From positions 248,001-312,000 of the forward strand of contig JAQFWX010000008.1 in assembly GCA_027605045.1 (NCBI GenBank): a stretch of DNA of 64,000 bases, given 5' to 3'. The notes below the pieces were generated by a model that worked only from the letters and a program-made list of their open reading frames with translations, was not told the origin of the DNA and did not search any database. The first letter of the stretch is position 1. Every line of letters starts with the position of its first letter. Source of the stretch: Phallus indusiatus. Its lineage: Eukaryota > Basidiomycota > Agaricomycetes > Phallales > Phallaceae. Below, in pieces: positions 33,092-45,660 of the stretch. Position numbers and translations under genes: made by a program.

Positions 33092-35914
33092 ATGCAAGAC
33101 TTTTCAGTACAACCTTCAGAAGACGAGATTCTGCGTGAAGTGGAGGCCCTAAGGGATATCAAACGTCGTTCAACTGCTCAAGGTGGCCCAGGTACTTTAA
33201 CAATCGATCCTGACCTTCCTGAATTATCTCCGTCGCCATCAAATACCCATCCTTCTTCAACCTGGTCTGGTCCGAATGGCAATACTTCCGATTCTCTGTC
33301 AAATGCAAACAATATTAATGATCCATCGCATCTATTTTGGGTTCCTGCTCGTTTACATCCCGAAATCGCGCCTCAAGAGTTCAAAGAGTTTCTTAAGGAA
33401 CATTCCCGGGACGGGAGTACTGAACCTCAAAGCGATGGCTCTCAACTGTTGTCACCCGGATCTATCAAGGTCTCGCGTAGGAAGTCCATGCTAAGTCGAC
33501 AGTACAAACCCTCTGACAAGGATGGTGCGGAAGAAGACCAAGTCATAATTCGTAGAAATACCCTTTCCTCACGAGCCGCCCCGCAGTTGACCATTAACGA
33601 TTTGCAAAAGCTCGACGAAATTGCTCAAGCTGTGTCGCAAGGGGAGGATATATCTAACTTATCAACCATGCTACGGCGGAGCCTCAGTTTGAGTAGTTCG
33701 GGTATGGATTATTATCGTAACGCTGATTCATGCCAAAACTAACACCGATCTTAAGAGACGGCAGACTTGAAATCGGCTGATTTAGATGTCACCGACTCTC
33801 CAATCATAATTCCTCCGCCAAACCAGATCCTTCGCAGAGCGGCAAGAACCAAAATACGCAAAACTAGCTTGCAAGGGGATGGAGGCGGCCATCGCTTCCC
33901 ATCTACCCGGCGTGGCACTCGCTCTAACACTATCAGCACCACTGACGGCAGCGAACACGATCATGACGACTCAATAATCCGGATCTCACATGAACCCGAA
34001 ACCGAAAATGACATTCGACCCTCTTCATATACCGACGAGACTTCAATATTTGATTCTTACTCCGATAAGCGCGACTCTTTGACATCGTCAGAGTCGCACG
34101 AACGCTCAGAGGATGATCAACGGACAGCAACTTCCCCGCCGCCTGTACAGATTCCCTCGATTCCCTCAACACCACACTTGCAACTGGATCTACAACCATT
34201 CGAGATTACATTGACATCAGCTCCAGATATATTACATGAACCAACACCTCAAGAACAATTAATTATACCCACTGCAACAGACACGCTCCTATCTCGATCT
34301 CCTTCTCCAACACCCTCGGACTCGGGATCAACGGAACTCGCATTGTCGTCACATTCTCCCGCTACGAGTCCGCAGAAGGAAGTACACCAGCCTACCAATG
34401 AACAACCGCAAACGTCAAAACCCACCCGGCCGACACTTACCCCAACACCTTCATTATCACATTCGAAAAAGGAGAAAGACAAAGAGAAGAAAGGCCTGTT
34501 CGGAAAGTGGGGAAGCGATAAAAAGAAAAACAAGGTTGAAGCAGTACGGGCGGAGGTGAAGGAGTCGCGCGAGAAGGAGAAGGAAAAGGATTCGGGCTTT
34601 TTTGGATCGTTATTTGGTGGAAAGAAAAAGCCTGAGGAATCAAGTACTGTACCGTCTCAGGGTAATGCTAATCCTGCCACAACGGTTGCCCATCTGGGTT
34701 CAAATAAGGTTAACCGACCAAATGTCCGCACCCCTTCTCCACAACCACCAGGTTCTTATGCGCGGTATCCCATTCACGTTGAACGAGCTATATACCGCTT
34801 AAGTCACATCAAATTGGCCAATGCTCGCCGTCCGTTATTAGAGCAGGTTTTAATTAGCAACCTCATGTTCTGGTACCTAAGTATCATCAACAAACCAGCT
34901 ACGCCGGGTCCTCCGACAGGACCAAACCAAACGTTCGAGCAAATTACTCAACAGCAGATGCAAGCTTCGCCTAATGAGAAGGAGGTTCCACCGCAAGAAC
35001 GCGGGGATATGGAGCGTGAACGGTTTGAACATGAACGTCAGGAACGTGAAGCTCGAGAAAGATCGGAGGCTGGTAGAAGAGAAAGTGGTCGGAAAGGGAG
35101 TCTTACCAAAGGTGGGAAATCTCCGAACGAAGGCGTCAGAAGAACGGAAGCTGCAGTTAAGGGTCCTCAGTATGAATCTCAGTATCGGGCAGTGGAGCAA
35201 GAGTATGCATCTTCGAACTTTAATGGCGGTGGGTATTCCAATCAGGGACCACCTGTTCCGAGGACGGGATCTGCACCTCCGGCGCCGATGTCGAGCTCTC
35301 CTGTTTATCAGCAGTATGCTAACCATAGATTAACGCCTCAGCAAGTTGCCCAGAACAAAGTCGCCACCGTCTCTAATCCGAATTTCTACGATAATACGCA
35401 TCTGTATCATCCTCAACCAGTGCATCAACCTAACAATCCGTCATACTTACTACCACCTGGCGCTATGTCACCCCAATTAAACTCATGGCAAAGTCCACCG
35501 TCGGGCAGCGGTAATTCCACTGTTTCTTCAGGTCAAGGTCCCTATGTTTACAATCCTTCGCCGTCACCTCCACCATCTAATTCGTCTGCCAACACAAACC
35601 AACAGCATTCGTCTCATTCACCGCCTCCACGACAGCCGCGCTCTCCACCACCACAAAACTACCAGTCGAATGTCAGGGCAAGGTCGACCACACCACCAGG
35701 CGGTCGAATAGGTCGATCTGTTTCCGTGGAAGCCATTCCTGCGGGCAACCCAAATGTCGGCAAGCTTAGGAAGAAAGCCAGTAGTTTTCAAGCATCTAAC
35801 ACTGACTCTGCGTTGAATCGACAGTCGGTCGACGATGGTACTGGTGATGACGTTCCATTAGCTGTTTGGCAACAGCAACATAGAACGAGTCACCAATCCG
35901 GAACTTCTGCATAG
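33092..35914 (+). CDS. Zds1-family regulator (Zds C-terminal domain)
   Basis: Zds proteins bind protein phosphatase 2A-Cdc55 and influence mitotic entry, polarity and silencing. The N-terminal block DEILREVEALRDIKRRS, then LFWVPARLHPEIAPQEFKEF, is a shared family segment. The conserved Zds_C motif is IHVERAIYRLSHIKLANARR, followed by PLLEQVLISNLMFWYLSIIN (34771-34890). Between and after these are Ser/Pro/Gln-rich disordered regions, with KKGLFGKWGSDKKK and GFFGSLFGGKKK repeats at 34480-34640. Two exons, 33092-33716 and 33765-35914. The 48-bp intron removes two in-frame TAA codons and has a clear ACTAAC branch site. The ATG at 33092 is the first in frame; a noncoding 5' exon is possible. Confidence 0.88.
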
Positions 35915-36665
35915 CCAATGGAACATATCCCGCAAACGCCTTCCCCCCGCATGCTGGTCTTTATCTTTCTCTCGAAGGGACATATATCCTGTTTATACAC
36001 AATACCAGCTTATTTGCATTATCATGTCTAACACCCTATTTCTATTCCCCAAATATCGACGCGCACAACTAGTCATGCAACACTTATAGTTATCAAACAT
36101 TCCCCTCCCCAAAGTAGTTCTTTATTGTCGCTTGTTGTTATTCCCTTTTTCTTCCACATACTCTTCTCTGTCTCTTTTCTCCAATTTTCATGGACCAGTA
36201 TATTATTTCCAAGATGTTTTGCGCTATAGGTTGTTAGCCTTGTTGATGCGCATGTAACATTCCATGACTCTAAATAATGAGATAAACGATGGATTGGATC
36301 AGACACTGCATACATAGTACTATTATTCACGCTTGAACCAGTACCGTAATATAAGATAATCTCTGACAGTGATGACAGATACTGTTCATTACCTAGTAAT
36401 TAATGTTAACCATAGATTGATGCAATTAAACTCACGATGATCTCGAGCATGCGGAAGAGAAAGGTAATAACAATAGCTATTCATATATTCATATTCATTG
36501 TAATCCCCAATCTTTTAGTGTTTACAATCTTCTCTTATATATGTACCAGAACAAAAAGTGTAAAAAATCAAAGAAATTTGACAACAAGTAAAACAAGCAA
36601 TGAAAAAAACTAATGTCGACAAGACAGAAACATAATATGCAACAACAGGAAGAGGCACAGAATTG
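35915..36665. other. Convergent intergenic region, no gene seen
   Basis: 751 bp of AT-rich sequence between converging genes, probably two long 3' UTRs. No ORF with coding character and no repeat noticed. Confidence 0.5.
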
Positions 36666-39600
36666 TCATGCCGCTGACGTAACAGTCGAGTCGTCCATCA
36701 TACTGCTACTATTATCCTCTTTTCCATTACCGATCCGTAAACCCGCCATACGATCAATCAACATCACACCACCCGCTGTCGTGTCATTTTTAACCAACGA
36801 ATCCGACGACGCGTTATTGGAAACAGAGGTGACACGACAGAGTGATTGCTACTCTGAGCTTTATTCTTAGAGTAACCATTGGACGAGCCTTTGCCTTTAG
36901 CGTTCTTGACAACATGGCTCGCGGTGCCTTTCGAGATGGTAGCATGTGGATTGAACAGCTCACCACCAGCTTTAGGTCCTGGGCGCTCGAACGTGCGGTC
37001 GGGTTCGTCTAAACGAGAAGAAGAATCCTGCTGTAAAGTATTAGCTTGAGGAACGCTGCTTTCCGTCGTTGATCCGTTTGCGCGGACCGACGTTGGCTCA
37101 ATCGAATTTCCGTCGGTTGTTCCATTGCCGTTAGCATTCGAACCTAGAAAAGCTCGCGTAGCAGGATGGGCAGCCCATGCACCACCAGGGGCTGGTCGGT
37201 GATTGACTGCAGAACTAAGATTGCTATTAACAGTATTATTGTTAGCGTTCAAAGGAAGCGGAGGGAAGTCCGTTGATTGAAGAACGGGCAATTCTGACGA
37301 GGAGCCATCCGATGGCCCCGGAAGTCGATTAGAGTGAAGTCTTTGGGAAGAAGTTCCAGGGTAGTTCTGCGAATGATGCAGCGTCGGTTGAGCTCTAAGC
37401 CCTACAGCCCAATCAGGTCTGGCTGGCAAGGGATGCTTGGAGGTCGAAGTAGCCTGCCTCGATGAGTTTGTGCTCGATGATGAGGCCGTGCTGAGACCTG
37501 ACGAGGACCCGCTCGCGGATGGCGCAGAAAAGTTGGACTGGAAACTGTTACTGTTATGCCCAAGAGCTGGTTTCTTGAATGTAGCTGCCGAAGCATCATT
37601 AGAAAAACCAGGGGCAATTCCTTGATTGTTGGACACATTAGATGAAGGTCCTGGACGACCTGTATTTCGTCTGTATGGGAATCGCGGGCCCAGATGATTC
37701 GAATTTTGGTTGCTTTCTCCTTCAGCAGCTGGGTCATATAAAGATTTACCAGCTGGCCTCCTCGGAGGAGGCAAATTATTATTGGGTGGTTGCGGATAAG
37801 TAAAAGGAGGCTGAGGCATCCACATCGTGGCGGTAGGGGGAAGTGGTTGCATATAATGTTCGTATCCTGCTGGAGGCGGTTGTGACTTTGTTCCATTTGG
37901 ATGGGTATGCGTGTGAGTTGGGACGATCATAGGATTAGATCCTTGAGCATATCCTTCAGGGGATGATCCAAGACTATGTGGACGGATGGAAAGAGGGGGC
38001 ATCTGGGGCTGAGAGGACGAGACCGGTGGTACTTGTGGTTGTGGTTGGGCTGATGGTGGAGGATGGAAAAGTTGTTGTGGATGTTGTGGTTGAGGTTGAT
38101 ACGTATGCAGTGGAGGATGCATTTGCGGCTGGGGAGGGGGTTGCATGGAAGGAATATGCATGCGCGATTGTGGAGGAGGAGGTTGATGAGGCGGATGAGG
38201 CTGCTGAGGGTGCGCTTGTGTTGGTGAAACGTAATAAGGCATAGCACTTCCATAAGCATGAGAATGTATGGGATGATTAGGAGGTGAATTATGGAATGGA
38301 ACTGGTCCATATTCAGGCGGTGTTGGGACAGCTTGAGACGGAGGATGATGATGGGCATTGGGAGGCGCGTGAGGAGGCTGGCTCCACATGTAAGGGTTAA
38401 TGTATGGGACCGGGGGCATGGCATACATTTCAGGTGGATTAGATGTTGTACTCTCGTTAGGGGATATTGGCTGTGGCGGATTCATGTTGACATGACCTCC
38501 AGACGCATCGTTTGGTGGTGGAGGAGGCGGATAAGGGTAAGGATAAGCATATGTAGGCATGAATGACGGGGGCCCATACGGATAAACTGGATAATGTGGT
38601 GGTTGGTAATGAGGATGATTAGTTTGTGATTGAGATAAATTGGGTCCAGACGGTGCAGAAGGGTCATATAGTGTAGGGTAATAGCCTGATGGATGACCCG
38701 CACCGTTAAATACAGAATTATTGGGTCTGGAACTTCTTGCGTTTCCCGATGCTAAACTAGCTGTATAATGATAATCTTTTTTATCTTTGGAGGAAGCCTC
38801 CCAGTCGCGATCGCGGTCCACGCTTCCCGAATCATCGGGACTTTCACCAACACTACTTGACCCACCACCGCTGGGGGCACCGGCCGATGAGCTATCGACG
38901 CTCAAGAGACTAAGAGTGGAAGAGCTAGCACTCATGTCTTGTGATTTTTGCTTCTCTTTCTCTTCCAAATCTTTGAAGATCCGGGATCGAGCCTCTTCGT
39001 ATTGAGCCTGACGCTCAGAGAGGGTAAGAGTTTTCTTCTTAACACCACGAACGGATCCAGCTTCAGACATATCGCCATCAGAAACGTCACCAGTGGCTGG
39101 TGCACTGTCATCGTTTCCGGAGCCGGTTTGCGATGAAGCTTTCGAACGGGGTGCGAGAGGAATTCGTCTCATAATTTGAAACGGTCGATAAGGCGAATCG
39201 TCAACGGGAACCAATTCGCCGATCTTCCTTAGTGGGCTTGAATTGAAACAAACAAAACAATGATTAATCGATAAAGAATGTGCCATCAGCCACAATGAAT
39301 TCTTACATCCTACTCTCAGGAATAACAACCAGCATTACTGACTTCTTCCCAGCCTCAGTGACAGGCGTAAGTCGATAATAGACTGCGCAGCGATGGACCA
39401 ATAACCTGTGATATGAGCTTGATGGCGTGAGTTCTATTTTCGTTCGATTACTGCAAAGTCATAGGGTATGAAATCATCAGCTATGAAAGGAACAACAACA
39501 ACAAAATCATACAAAGAGGCTTACTGTCTATCTTGAATGAGGCTTTCCATACTCTCTCCTAGTTTTAAAACGAAAAGTCTATCTTTGGGGTTGCGAAGAG

Positions 39601-39864
39601 CCTCAAGGACCTGTTCATCGGCTTCGGGCTCTGGATCGGGTGGAGATGCATTGTAATCAGATAATCGTTGCAGCGACTGCGGCGAGTCAGACTGGAGCTG
39701 AGATGTGGTAGACATTGAAGTAACGGATGGTGTAATTACTGCCAATGTGGTGCTGGATGGGGAAGAATGCTGTGCGGCGGTGGGCAAGGGTTGTTCAATA
39801 TCTTCGTGCGAAACGGTTAGACAAGGCAAAAATTTTGAATGGAGAGATAATTACCGATTGACAT
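36666..39864 (-). CDS. R3H-SUZ domain RNA-binding protein (3' end uncertain)
   Basis: An R3H domain binds single-stranded nucleic acid and the SUZ motif that follows supports RNA binding, as in animal R3HDM1/2 and Drosophila Encore. After a short exon (MSI) and a Ser-rich leader, the R3H region reads DRLFVLKLGESMESLIQD, NRTKIELTPSSSYHRLLVHR, AVYYRLTPV. The SUZ-type segment is PLRKIGELVPVDDSPYRPF, IMRRIPLAPRS, then LSERQAQYEEARSRIFKD. The remaining 650 residues are a Pro/Gln/His/Tyr-rich prion-like tail. Two introns near the start fit in phase. At the 3' end the long frame stops at 36764, but a protein-like frame (GGVMLIDRMAGLRIGNG...) runs to 36666. A 77-bp intron (36776-36852) or a missing base would join them. 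I cannot tell which, so the last 100 bases are tentative. Confidence 0.85.
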
Positions 39865-40575
39865 AGGAAGCGTGGACCTAATTTCTTTTTTTTGTAATTT
39901 TCTTTGAGAGCTAGCCTTTTGTCGTCGGTAATGTGTGCTGCATCGAGGAGGGTTCCAAGTAGGCGGAGTACAGCTCCTTTCGGAGTTTTTTCTGAGCTAG
40001 AAATTAATTTTTGGCCGGCCGTACGGACAAGTTTCTGAGGGTAACGGCGATTCCGAATCTCATACTTCGTTCATACAACAAAGACATGTACATTAACTTC
40101 ATTTTATGACACTTCTAATATAAAACCATACGTGACGAGGAGTATCAAAGTGTGAATTGATACGTATCAGCTTGAGAGGCCCTTATAGTACAACAGGCAC
40201 GCGATAGCCGATTAGCCATAGTTTTTTAAGCATGTTCAAAGGGCCAATGCTGTTGCAATTACGGTTCAAGCACAAGCGTAAAGTACCGATCTTTGAAATA
40301 AAAATCATTGCCCGCACAAGTTAGGATCTTTTCGAAAAAGAGTTTGGGGATCAAAATTGGTGCTGCGCCACATCTTATAGGCTCCTCGGATGAAAACGTA
40401 AATAAGGTCATCACAGTATTTATATAATCATCACGAAACCCGAGTACATCCTTTGTCTTCACCCCCACCCCCCACTCTTTTCCTTTCTTTCCACCTTTCT
40501 TATATATATTTTTATATATAACGTACACCTTTACTTGAACCGCGCTCTCCGTTCGTCACCAGACACGTCGGTGGC
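39865..40575. other. Divergent intergenic region, R3H-SUZ/SUR2
   Basis: 711 bp between divergent starts. It holds the SUR2 core promoter near its right end (described separately). The rest shows no coding ORF; a minus-strand ORF at 40259-40528 looks accidental. Confidence 0.45.
40474..40520 (+). promoter_or_regulatory. Core promoter of SUR2: pyrimidine tract and TATA-rich box
   Basis: A CT-rich tract (40474-40500) leads straight into a 20-bp TATA-like run, TATATATATTTTTATATATA (40501-40520), 56 bp upstream of the SUR2 ATG. This is the clearest TATA element in the window. A CT tract next to the TATA and start site is a common layout in highly expressed fungal genes. Confidence 0.5.
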
Positions 40576-41660
40576 ATGAACGCGTCTCTCAACAACTCGC
40601 TTGTACCCAACTCTGTTCAATACCCATTTTATCATGTCCACGAACCTACGCTCATCCCGGGTATAAAAGACCACTATCTCGCTCTCATCACTCCCATCGT
40701 TGCGTACTGGGCGTACTCTCTCTTCTTTCAAATCTTGGATTTAGATATATTCGAATGGCCTGCCAAATATCGTATTCACGAGTCTGAAGAGATGAGATCG
40801 AAGAATCTGGTTTCCCCACAAGATGTCTTCCTCGCTGTCGTCTTTCAACATGTCGTCCAAACGATACTCGGGATCTTCTGGCTAGAGGAGTCTGTCTCCG
40901 TCGATCATTTGGAGGAAATGCGCCACCTAAGCCTCAACGTATCTTGGATCGTCATAAAATTACTGGGGAAAGACCAAGGCGGCGCTTTGCTCCAAGCCGC
41001 GGGTCCGCAGTCCATCTCCTGGCTGTATTGGTGGGGAATCCCGACTCTACAGTTTTTCTTCGCGATGTAAGTTTAGACTACTTGCGCGTCTTTCCTTTTC
41101 CGGACTCGGGTCCCTGATACCTTTTTTCTCTTCGAAACACAGATTTATAATCGATACATGGCAATACTTCATTCACCGAGCGATGCACATCAACAAAACA
41201 ATGTACAAGTACTTGCACTCTGTTCATCATAGGCTCTATGTTCCCTATGCGTATGGTGCCCTGTACAATAACCCTCTGGAAGGTTTCATTATGGACAGTC
41301 TCGGTGCTGCATTGGCCGAGTACTTCGCGTGCTTAACCAATCGTCAAGCTATTCTTCTTTTCGGTTTGTCCACCCTCAAAACTGTTGATGATCACTGTGG
41401 TTATCGACTTCCATGGGATCCGATGCAGTTTATCTGCCGAAATAATGCCGATTACCATGATATTCATCATCAGGTACGCTCCCAACTGGTTTGGGGTGGT
41501 CTGCAAGTACTGATTTTCAAATTCGCAGGTCATTGGTATCAAATATAATTTCAGTCAGCCTTGGTTCATCCACTGGGATACGCTGCTCGGCACACGGATG
41601 ACACGCCAGGAAATGGAAGAAAAACGAAGAAAAATCAAAAATAAGGAAAAAACCCAATAG
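40576..41660 (+). CDS. SUR2: Sphingolipid C4-hydroxylase Sur2
   Basis: Hydroxylates C4 of dihydrosphingosine (or dihydroceramide) to make phytosphingosine in the ER; a di-iron membrane enzyme of the fatty acid hydroxylase superfamily. All three histidine boxes are present: HRAMH, HSVHH and HDIHH, in the family contexts DTWQYFIHRAMHINKTMYKY, LYVPYAYGALYNNPLEGF, DDHCGYRLPWDP and GIKYNFSQPWFIHWDTLLGT. Hydrophobic helices occur around residues 30-55 and 135-165. Exons: 40576-41066, 41143-41473, 41529-41660, all in phase. The C-terminus is strongly basic (RRKIKNKEKTQ), which fits a cytosolic ER tail. The start ATG is supported by the adjacent TATA/CT promoter and N-terminal similarity. Confidence 0.95.
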
Positions 41661-41985
41661 ATTTTTGTTTTATCTTTTTTTTTCGCTTTCTAGGTCTGAA
41701 ACATTTTGCATTTGCTGTCACCTTTATATCACCCCTCCGGTTCATATATTATATATTTTATTTCGATTAGTTAGTGTAAAGCTCGTATATTTATCACAAG
41801 CTATTGGAGATAACAGAAAGGATGATATTGTCCAATGAAGTTAAATAGAAATAAAAATAATCGATTGAGAATCACCATAACCTCGACGACACAACTTTCA
41901 GCGATACACAGCAGTAAACAACAGCGAAAAAAGGACGATATAGACAGCAAAGATAAATAACCATGCGTATGAGAAGTTGAAAAGT
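41661..41985. other. Convergent 3' region, SUR2/C2H2 gene
   Basis: 325 bp of AT-rich sequence between converging stop codons. AAATAAAAATAATCG near 41850 could serve as the SUR2 3'-end signal. Nothing else seen. Confidence 0.4.
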
Positions 41986-43049
41986 TTAATTGTCAATTGA
42001 TTTGCTCTTGCAATGGGCGTTGCGCATGTGTTGATGCATGTTGTCTTTGCGATTGCAAGATACGAAACAGTCGCTGACAGGACACTTGAAGGCTAAAGCG
42101 ATCGTCAATATAACAAATAAAACTTTCATATAGTAAAATACTTGCGTTTCTCCGAAGAATGGGCTGATCGTTGGTGCCGAATCAAGTGTTCTCTGCGCTT
42201 AAAGCATTTCCTACAATCAACATACCCGCATACGAACCGTCGTTCAGCAAAGGTATCTCGGCCAGGCTTCTTGTCCATAAATTCAATCGATTTCACGGTC
42301 CTTTTCTGAACCATTTCAACGGTTGGGACTCTTCGTCCACGACAAACCTTCGGCACCGGAACGTCAATGACACTGTAGGACTGAAGACTTATGATATCCA
42401 GAGGGGGTTGATCAAAAAAAGTCTGTGATTGAGACGTCAGAGCCAGATGATCATTATTATGTTCACTTTCGTGTTTAATGGTGGGTAGCTCTTGATTAAC
42501 CTCTTCAGGCTTTATGATGAGAGCAGGATTGATGACTGTCACGACTGAACTGTCCTCAATATTCCAGGGAACGGAAGAGCACTTTAGAATGGGGGATGAG
42601 CCGTCAGTAGAGAAGGAACTAGCAGGAGAGTCTTTTCCTGAGGTGAGGTCCGTATAGTAAGCAGAACTAGTATCAATACCCAGAGGGAGGTCGAAAAATG
42701 AATAAGCCTCAGAGTTCTCAAAGAAAGATGCTGAAAAAGCATCAGAAGAGTGGAAAACCGGGGTTTTGCCACCGTCCAGAATGTCGTCAGTAGTTATCTG
42801 GGAAGGAGACCAATCACTGGGGAGAAAGAACTCCGACTCCCTGGGGATATCGACTTCATCATTAGGCAATAATTCGCAGAATTGTGCCGATGCCTGCATA
42901 TTTGATGGAACGATAACTAACCAGAGGAGAGTATGCCAGCTGTTGGTCTGTCGCAAAAAATGCGCTCTGGGGGGCCGTGGAGGAACAAGGAAGAGATCTG
43001 GGATGGCGAGTTGGGTCATCCATTTATGCCGGGACCAAAGCGGAGTCAA
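41986..43049 (-). CDS. C2H2 zinc-finger transcription factor
   Basis: A probable sequence-specific DNA-binding regulator. Two adjacent C2H2 fingers lie at the C-terminus. Finger 1 is FVCGYVDCRKCFKRREHLIR then HQRSAH. The canonical linker SEKPF follows. Finger 2 is FKCPVSDCFVSCNRKDNM then HQHMRNAH. The EHL-RH and DN-QH contact pattern resembles fungal Msn2/Usv1-type finger pairs. The fingers are joined by a 53-bp intron with a GC donor (42093-42145); only this splice gives an intact linker. The rest is acidic and Ser-rich (activation-domain-like), with a basic PKVCRGRRVPTVEMVQKR before the fingers. Start choice is uncertain: ATGs at 43049 and 43019 are in frame. Target genes unknown. Confidence 0.85.
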
Positions 43050-43744
43050 AAATCAGATTAGTTCCGACCGAAACGGATGAATCGATGACCCATGCAGTCC
43101 CCACCCCGATTCTCAAAGCTCTCAACCGTTTTTTGAAACTTTCTGCGTTGCAAAAGAGTGTGTGCGTGGAAGAAGTAAGATTTTCGGGTGACAAATGCGG
43201 GTACCTTGATGTTACTCTCGGCTATGCTTTACCTTGACTTCGGCTACACCCAAGCCGAGAAATGATTCTTGGCGTTGGCTGACTAAGCGTTGCTAACGCC
43301 CTGATATGGAGATCACGTGTTTGTGGGTAAGTGATTTTCCCCAAAGGCGACAAAATGGGTGATTTGCGCTGGATCTGCGCAACCTGAGACGGCGTAATGC
43401 TTTCTAACTTCCTTGCGCCCAATTTTATGACAAGTTGAATGGTTTCATGATGATACACAGTTGAGAAAAAAAAACACACTAAGAAACAAAGGCAAAAAAT
43501 TGATGGATGATATGTATTCGGAAGTCAATAACTGCTGGCAGCCTGAGATCAAATTGGCGCACACATCCAAACTCCGCCCTTCTGCGTGTGTGTGCATTGC
43601 GAGGTTGCCTCGACTCTCTTTCCCGTCGCTGTTTTGAGCAGCCTTTCCATCGCTCCTTTCCAGTGTCGCTGTCGTTCACTTCACGACGTCCTATCTTTTA
43701 AATAACCTTCTTTCTTTTCAAAAAAAAAAACTTCATAAACAAAA
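43050..43744. promoter_or_regulatory. Divergent intergenic region
   Basis: 695 bp between divergent starts. Just before 43745 is a CT-rich stretch followed by an A10 run, a typical fungal promoter/leader composition. No TATA box or coding ORF seen. Confidence 0.35.
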
Positions 43745-45660
43745 ATGACTCGTAGACACCACAGAAGATTTCTCAGGAAGGGCCGTCAGCTTGGCCAGCT
43801 TTTCGCGGCGGCCGACTCTCCCACAGCGTCGGACCCTTCAGTTCTAGACGGCTCGTCTGCCTCTAACGCTGCTTCCCAATCTCCATCTACCAGTGACTCC
43901 AACGCAAATAATGCAGGAAAGGGAGGTAATGGTAATGGTAATGGAGGTAATAGCCCGATTAGTGGTAACACTCCGGATACTCCTTCGAGTAAGTATATAC
44001 TCCTGTACGCGATTTATTGCGTATTCTAACATGACATTTTCCAGATCCTGACCAGGTACCGCAAAGCCCCTCTGCTAACTCACCCTCTCAACCAACACAA
44101 TCCATACCCGCTACGGATCCATTCCCTCCCGCAGGAGCCAACCGACCCCAACAACAATCTGCTGCTTCTCCGTCACCGACGTCCAGTGCCCCTCCTTCCA
44201 GGACATCAGCTGCTTCCTCTAGTTCTAACAGCTCCGCCGCTTCCAGCCCTATTAGCAACAGCGCAAGCTCTAGCAGCGTTTCCGCTCCCACTGCTACTTC
44301 TCTTACACAGTCCTCTCCTAGTGTTGTTGCTGCACCTGTCCATACGGTGAGGCCAATTCTAGATTTTATCTGTTATTTTATTTATCTAAATTGTGTACCA
44401 GGTTGCCTCTAGTTCCACCCCGTTTGGATTCAGTTCTCTGAATCCCACTCAGACGTCTCTGTTCGGATCGCAATCTACTATAAGCGCGCTTTTACCGAGT
44501 CCTACCAATACATCTCACGCTTCCTCAACCTCCTCCATTAGCACTCCAGCAATTGTTGGTATCGCCGCAGGTGGTCTTTGTGGCCTTGCTATTTTAGCCG
44601 CGGCATGTTTATGGATTGGGGTAAGTTTTCCCACACGTGAGCTTTTCATACGATCAGTGATGTCTTACTTTCATACATGTAGAAACGTGTATCTCGGTAT
44701 ATGGAAACTAGAGAGCTTGAACCGCCGCCGATGCACGAGCTCGTTGCGGACGAAGATCCTGCGGTGATCTCAAGGCGGATGTCAGGCCCAAGCTCTGCTC
44801 CTCGACCTCCCACGATGATCGAACGAAGACAGGCCAATTTGGCTGGAAGAGGAAATGGTTTCTATAATGATAATAACGGCTACAACCCTCAGAACAATTT
44901 CCCGCCCTATCCAACTGACCCTCGATTTGGAAATGCTACTCCCTTCGCCCCTGGTCAATACTATCCCGGCGCTGCTCCTGTTCCTGTTCCTACCCCTGCG
45001 CCTCAGGCTTACTTTAGTCCAATTGCATCGCCTTCTCCCTTCGATGACTCGGCCGCTGCAATTCCATCTGCACCTGGTACACCCGTTTACTTCTCCCGGC
45101 AAAATTCGGTTCAGTCTGGTTTCAGCGCTGTTGCTCCCAACAATATCAACATTGATGCGGAACCCCAACTTCCCAATCCTTATGATGCTCCAGTCGCTCG
45201 AACCAATGATGGCTATGCTACGTTGAACAGAGGTCCTTCCACTCCACAACGTCGATACACGGATCTGTCACATCAACTTTCTTTCTCGTCGCCCAATGAC
45301 CGTACGGCCTCTCCTGCTCCTAGTGCTGGCTCATACGCTCCGTTGGTTCCCAATAACACTGGTGCTGCGTCAATGCCCAGGTCTCCGAGTTTCAAAGCCG
45401 TTCCGATGAGTCCTTCAGTGGTGAACGTTCCCAGCGATCTTCACGAAGGTCGTGCGACGCCTGTGCAATTCGGTTTTACGACTCCCGCAGCGACTGGAGG
45501 TCCCGTGCCCTCGGTTTTGACTCCTGCTTCAGGCTCGACCTCGAATAGTAATGCTCACACTTTCGCTCCGCCGGGTATTCCTGCGTCCCAGTCTGCGTCA
45601 TCCCAGGCTTCTAGACCTGAAACGGTGTATGACGAAGAGGACGCGTATGCGGCCATCTAA
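43745..45660 (+). CDS. Ser/Thr-rich single-pass membrane protein, possible cell-surface sensor
   Basis: Not assigned to a named gene. A basic N-terminus (MTRRHHRRFLRKGRQLG) leads into a 260-residue Ser/Thr/Pro/Asn-rich region likely to be O-glycosylated. One membrane helix follows (AIVGIAAGGLCGLAILAAAC, about 44548-44607), then a basic stop-transfer RVSRYMETRE and a 320-residue cytoplasmic tail rich in Pro/Ser with many SP sites, ending DEEDAYAAI. This resembles Wsc/Skg6/Axl2-type sensors. No classic cleavable signal peptide is visible; the helix may act as a signal anchor, or an upstream exon is missing. Exons: 43745-43988, 44045-44346, 44402-44620, 44683-45660, all in phase. Confidence 0.8.

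Noticed and set aside
33717..33764. Two in-frame TAA codons in the ZDS gene, suggesting a pseudogene
   Set aside because: They lie inside a 48-bp intron with a good donor, branch site and acceptor.
37402..38703. Several long ORFs antisense or out of frame to the R3H-SUZ tail
   Set aside because: They arise from the low-complexity Pro/Gln/His-rich coding sequence and have no independent support.
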